A stretch of 64,000 nucleotides of DNA, taken from Roseibacillus persicicus. Its GTDB lineage: Bacteria > Verrucomicrobiota > Verrucomicrobiia > Verrucomicrobiales > Akkermansiaceae. Every line of letters begins with the position of its first letter. Position 1 is the stretch's first letter. Below, piece by piece: positions 62,490 through 64,000 of the stretch. Made by a program: the position numbers and the translations under genes. Below the pieces are notes generated by a model. That model did not search any database. It saw only the letters and a list, made by a program, of their open reading frames with translations, and was not told the DNA's origin. The stretch spans positions 124,001 to 188,000 of the forward strand of contig NZ_BMXI01000004.1 in the NCBI RefSeq assembly GCF_014651675.1. Reading direction: 5' to 3'.

Positions 62490-64000
62490 CTATTCAATTA
62501 CCGAGAAACCCGATTCGGCTTCCAATCCGATCACCACTGCGAAGTTGGGATTTGTATCACTTGCCCGTATTCCGGTCAGCCGAACTCGACTCCCTTTGGA
62601 CTGATTGAGCTTCTCCGCAAAAGGCCGATTGGACAAAGCCCCACCTACAGGAAAACGCCCGACGATGGCGTATCCATCTTGAAAAAGAAGGTAGACGAAA
62701 TCCCCGTTTTTTCTGAAATCCGCAAAGGCTCCTTCGAAGATCACTTCTTCTCCCTCACTGACTCCCTTCAGCTCCTCGAGGTCGGCAAACTGATAGACCT
62801 TTTCCTCAGGCTCTTCGGGCTGAAAACGAATGTCGTCGATTGAACTTACTCTCAGCCAAACTCCACTTCCCCTGGCCATCTTTCCGCTGTCGACCTGAAC
62901 CGTTGCCGACACAAAGACCTCTTTCCCAACGAACTCGTCCCAATCTGCGCGCTGAACGGGCGTTTCGCTTTCGGTGTGCCTGAAAACGACAAAGGGTTGA
63001 TCGCGCCGGTCACCAAAGTCCAAATACCACAGGGTCCCTTTTCCTCCACTTTGGTTACTTTCCACGACTTTGCCGCGAAAGGAAATGGCCTGCCCGTCCA
63101 GTTGCTTGAGCTGAGCCAAGTCCTTGGGGGTGAAATAGGGGCGGTCCGGGTCGGCGACCTCCTCGTCATCGCCAAAGAGATCAATCTCCCCCTCGAGCGC
63201 TTTCTCCTCCATGACAATTGGGCGATTGCGCGGTGCGGCGGCCCCTGGTGATTCTGCCTCAGTCTCTGGTTCGGGAACCGTCTCCTCCACTTGGGCGAGC
63301 TCGACCGGAGCTTCACTTTCCCCGTCTGAGGGTATCTCAGCCAATTCTATCGAATCTTGCACGTCTTCGTCGGCGCTCGCGGCCAAGGCACTCGCGGCTG
63401 GCTCTCCCGTCGCCTGTTCCCGAACCAGCTCTTCAGACTGAGGTTCCTCTCTGGTTTGCGGAGCCTCTCCTTCAACCGAGAGCTTCTTCTCTTTCGAAAA
63501 GCTGAAAAGAAACCAGCATCCCACCCCAAGCAGCACGAAAAGGGCGGCGAGACTTCCCCACAGCAAGCCCCCGTCACTCCCTGCCTGCGCGCTTTTCAGT
63601 GGCGTGATCGGAGCCGTTTGAATCTCTGGCGAGCGCATCGCCGGCTCTGCAACGGATGCCGCAGCAGGAAATCGTTCAACCAACAGACGCAGCGCTTCTT
63701 CCTGATCCACCCTTGGAACAGTCATTCCCCCCATGGCGCCAAAGTAACGCAAAGGCGAAAGAAGTAGCATGGTGTGTAGACCGCCGGAATCATCCCGCGC
63801 GATTAGAATCTCCTCCTCCCGCAACTGAATCGCAGACCGCGCTTCCTCGGGCAAGGCCTGCAACACCGAGCGCACCTGCGCTTCGAATATTTGCCCATCT
63901 CCCGGCGAGAAAACGTTTTGCTCGTGGGCCTCGTCCAGCGACTTTCCTTCAATCCATTCCGTTACAAAAAAAGGAGTGCCATCCAGCTCGTCGAACCCAC
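62490..64000 (-). CDS. Membrane protein with degenerate kinase-like N-terminal part and OB-fold-like C-terminal part; 5' end outside the window
   Basis: The frame is open to the window edge, giving 502 visible codons. The first visible residues (FDELDGTPFFVTEWIEGKSL) look like the hinge of a Ser/Thr protein kinase. The next ~60 residues align with the catalytic loop region, but show LREEEILIARDDSG where HRDLKPENI is expected and LSPLRYFG where DFG is expected, so catalytic residues are missing. A membrane helix (about residues 155-175 of the visible part) and an acidic linker follow, then two small beta-barrel-like segments (QAISFRGKVVES and EEVIFEGAFADF), probably OB-like. A GTG near 63875 could start a shorter protein. 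Function unknown; probably a signalling or scaffolding protein. Confidence 0.6.
   Translation of the reverse strand, partial: GFDELDGTPFFVTEWIEGKSLDEAHEQNVFSPGDGQIFEAQVRSVLQALPEEARSAIQLREEEILIARDDSGGLHTMLLLSPLRYFGAMGGMTVPRVDQEEALRLLVERFPAAASVAEPAMRSPEIQTAPITPLKSAQAGSDGGLLWGSLAALFVLLGVGCWFLFSFSKEKKLSVEGEAPQTREEPQSEELVREQATGEPAASALAASADEDVQDSIELAEIPSDGESEAPVELAQVEETVPEPETEAESPGAAAPRNRPIVMEEKALEGEIDLFGDDEEVADPDRPYFTPKDLAQLKQLDGQAISFRGKVVESNQSGGKGTLWYLDFGDRRDQPFVVFRHTESETPVQRADWDEFVGKEVFVSATVQVDSGKMARGSGVWLRVSSIDDIRFQPEEPEEKVYQFADLEELKGVSEGEEVIFEGAFADFRKNGDFVYLLFQDGYAIVGRFPVGGALSNRPFAEKLNQSKGSRVRLTGIRASDTNPNFAVVIGLEAESGFSVIE

Overview
The window looks like ordinary chromosome from a Gram-negative bacterium of the phylum Verrucomicrobiota, probably class Verrucomicrobiae. 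The evidence is the mix of gene types: an ECF sigma factor translationally coupled to a FecR/LamG membrane protein, a DUF1080 secreted protein, a membrane pyrophosphatase, a GH57/glycosyltransferase pair, many outer-membrane-type lipoproteins, an RND efflux system, and short intergenic repeats of kinds common in that phylum. The phylum is an inference from gene content; no rRNA or other marker is present.

Layout. 1-4.5 kb: end of a secreted protein, a SET-domain methyltransferase, an exported unknown, parB, an M28 peptidase lipoprotein and a TPR protein. 4.6-7.5 kb: sigma factor plus FecR/LamG protein (ATGA overlap) and an NlpC/P60 lipoprotein. 7.6-10.4 kb: MgtE and a GAF histidine kinase. 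10.4-15.7 kb: glycogen/alpha-glucan genes (GT4, GH57, divergent GH31). 15.8-18.4 kb: aroA-cmk-plsC operon joined by ATGA overlaps. 18.5-21.7 kb: FdhF/YdeP oxidoreductase, an inverted-repeat element and engB. 21.8-28.4 kb: tetR plus a complete tripartite RND efflux operon. 28.5-34 kb: rhomboid protease, secG, panD, a zinc-ribbon/HEAT membrane protein, a coiled-coil zinc-ribbon protein and rplS with a clear terminator. 34-45 kb: hydroxyacid dehydrogenase, K+-type membrane pyrophosphatase, a fused murC-murB, an oligopeptide ABC ATPase, a TMEM43 homologue, a cyclophilin lipoprotein, plsY and gpsA. 45-49.3 kb: trpE-trpG, tRNA-Ser(UGA), tcdA and pyrD. 49.3-53.7 kb: a glycine-zipper lipoprotein, dsbD, a tandem repeat array and tRNA-Ile(CAU). 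53.7-64 kb: a small protein, a cystathionine gamma-synthase-like enzyme with a long N-terminal region, a UvrD-type helicase, a His-rich lipoprotein, a secreted trypsin-like protein, queD, a DUF1080 protein, and two membrane-anchored proteins, the last of which appears to carry the tail of a degenerate kinase domain.

The most unusual signal is in dsbD. The protein carries two tandem C-terminal thioredoxin-like domains, and the second is interrupted by an in-frame TGA exactly where the first active-site cysteine should be. The reading frame then stays open and thioredoxin-like to a normal stop, and a small hairpin with a GGUCU loop lies 17 nt downstream. This could be selenocysteine insertion or a recent nonsense mutation; the sequence alone cannot decide. 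Immediately downstream is an array of about 4.5 tandem copies of a ~270 bp unit rich in palindromes. No CRISPR array, prophage, transposase or rRNA operon was seen.
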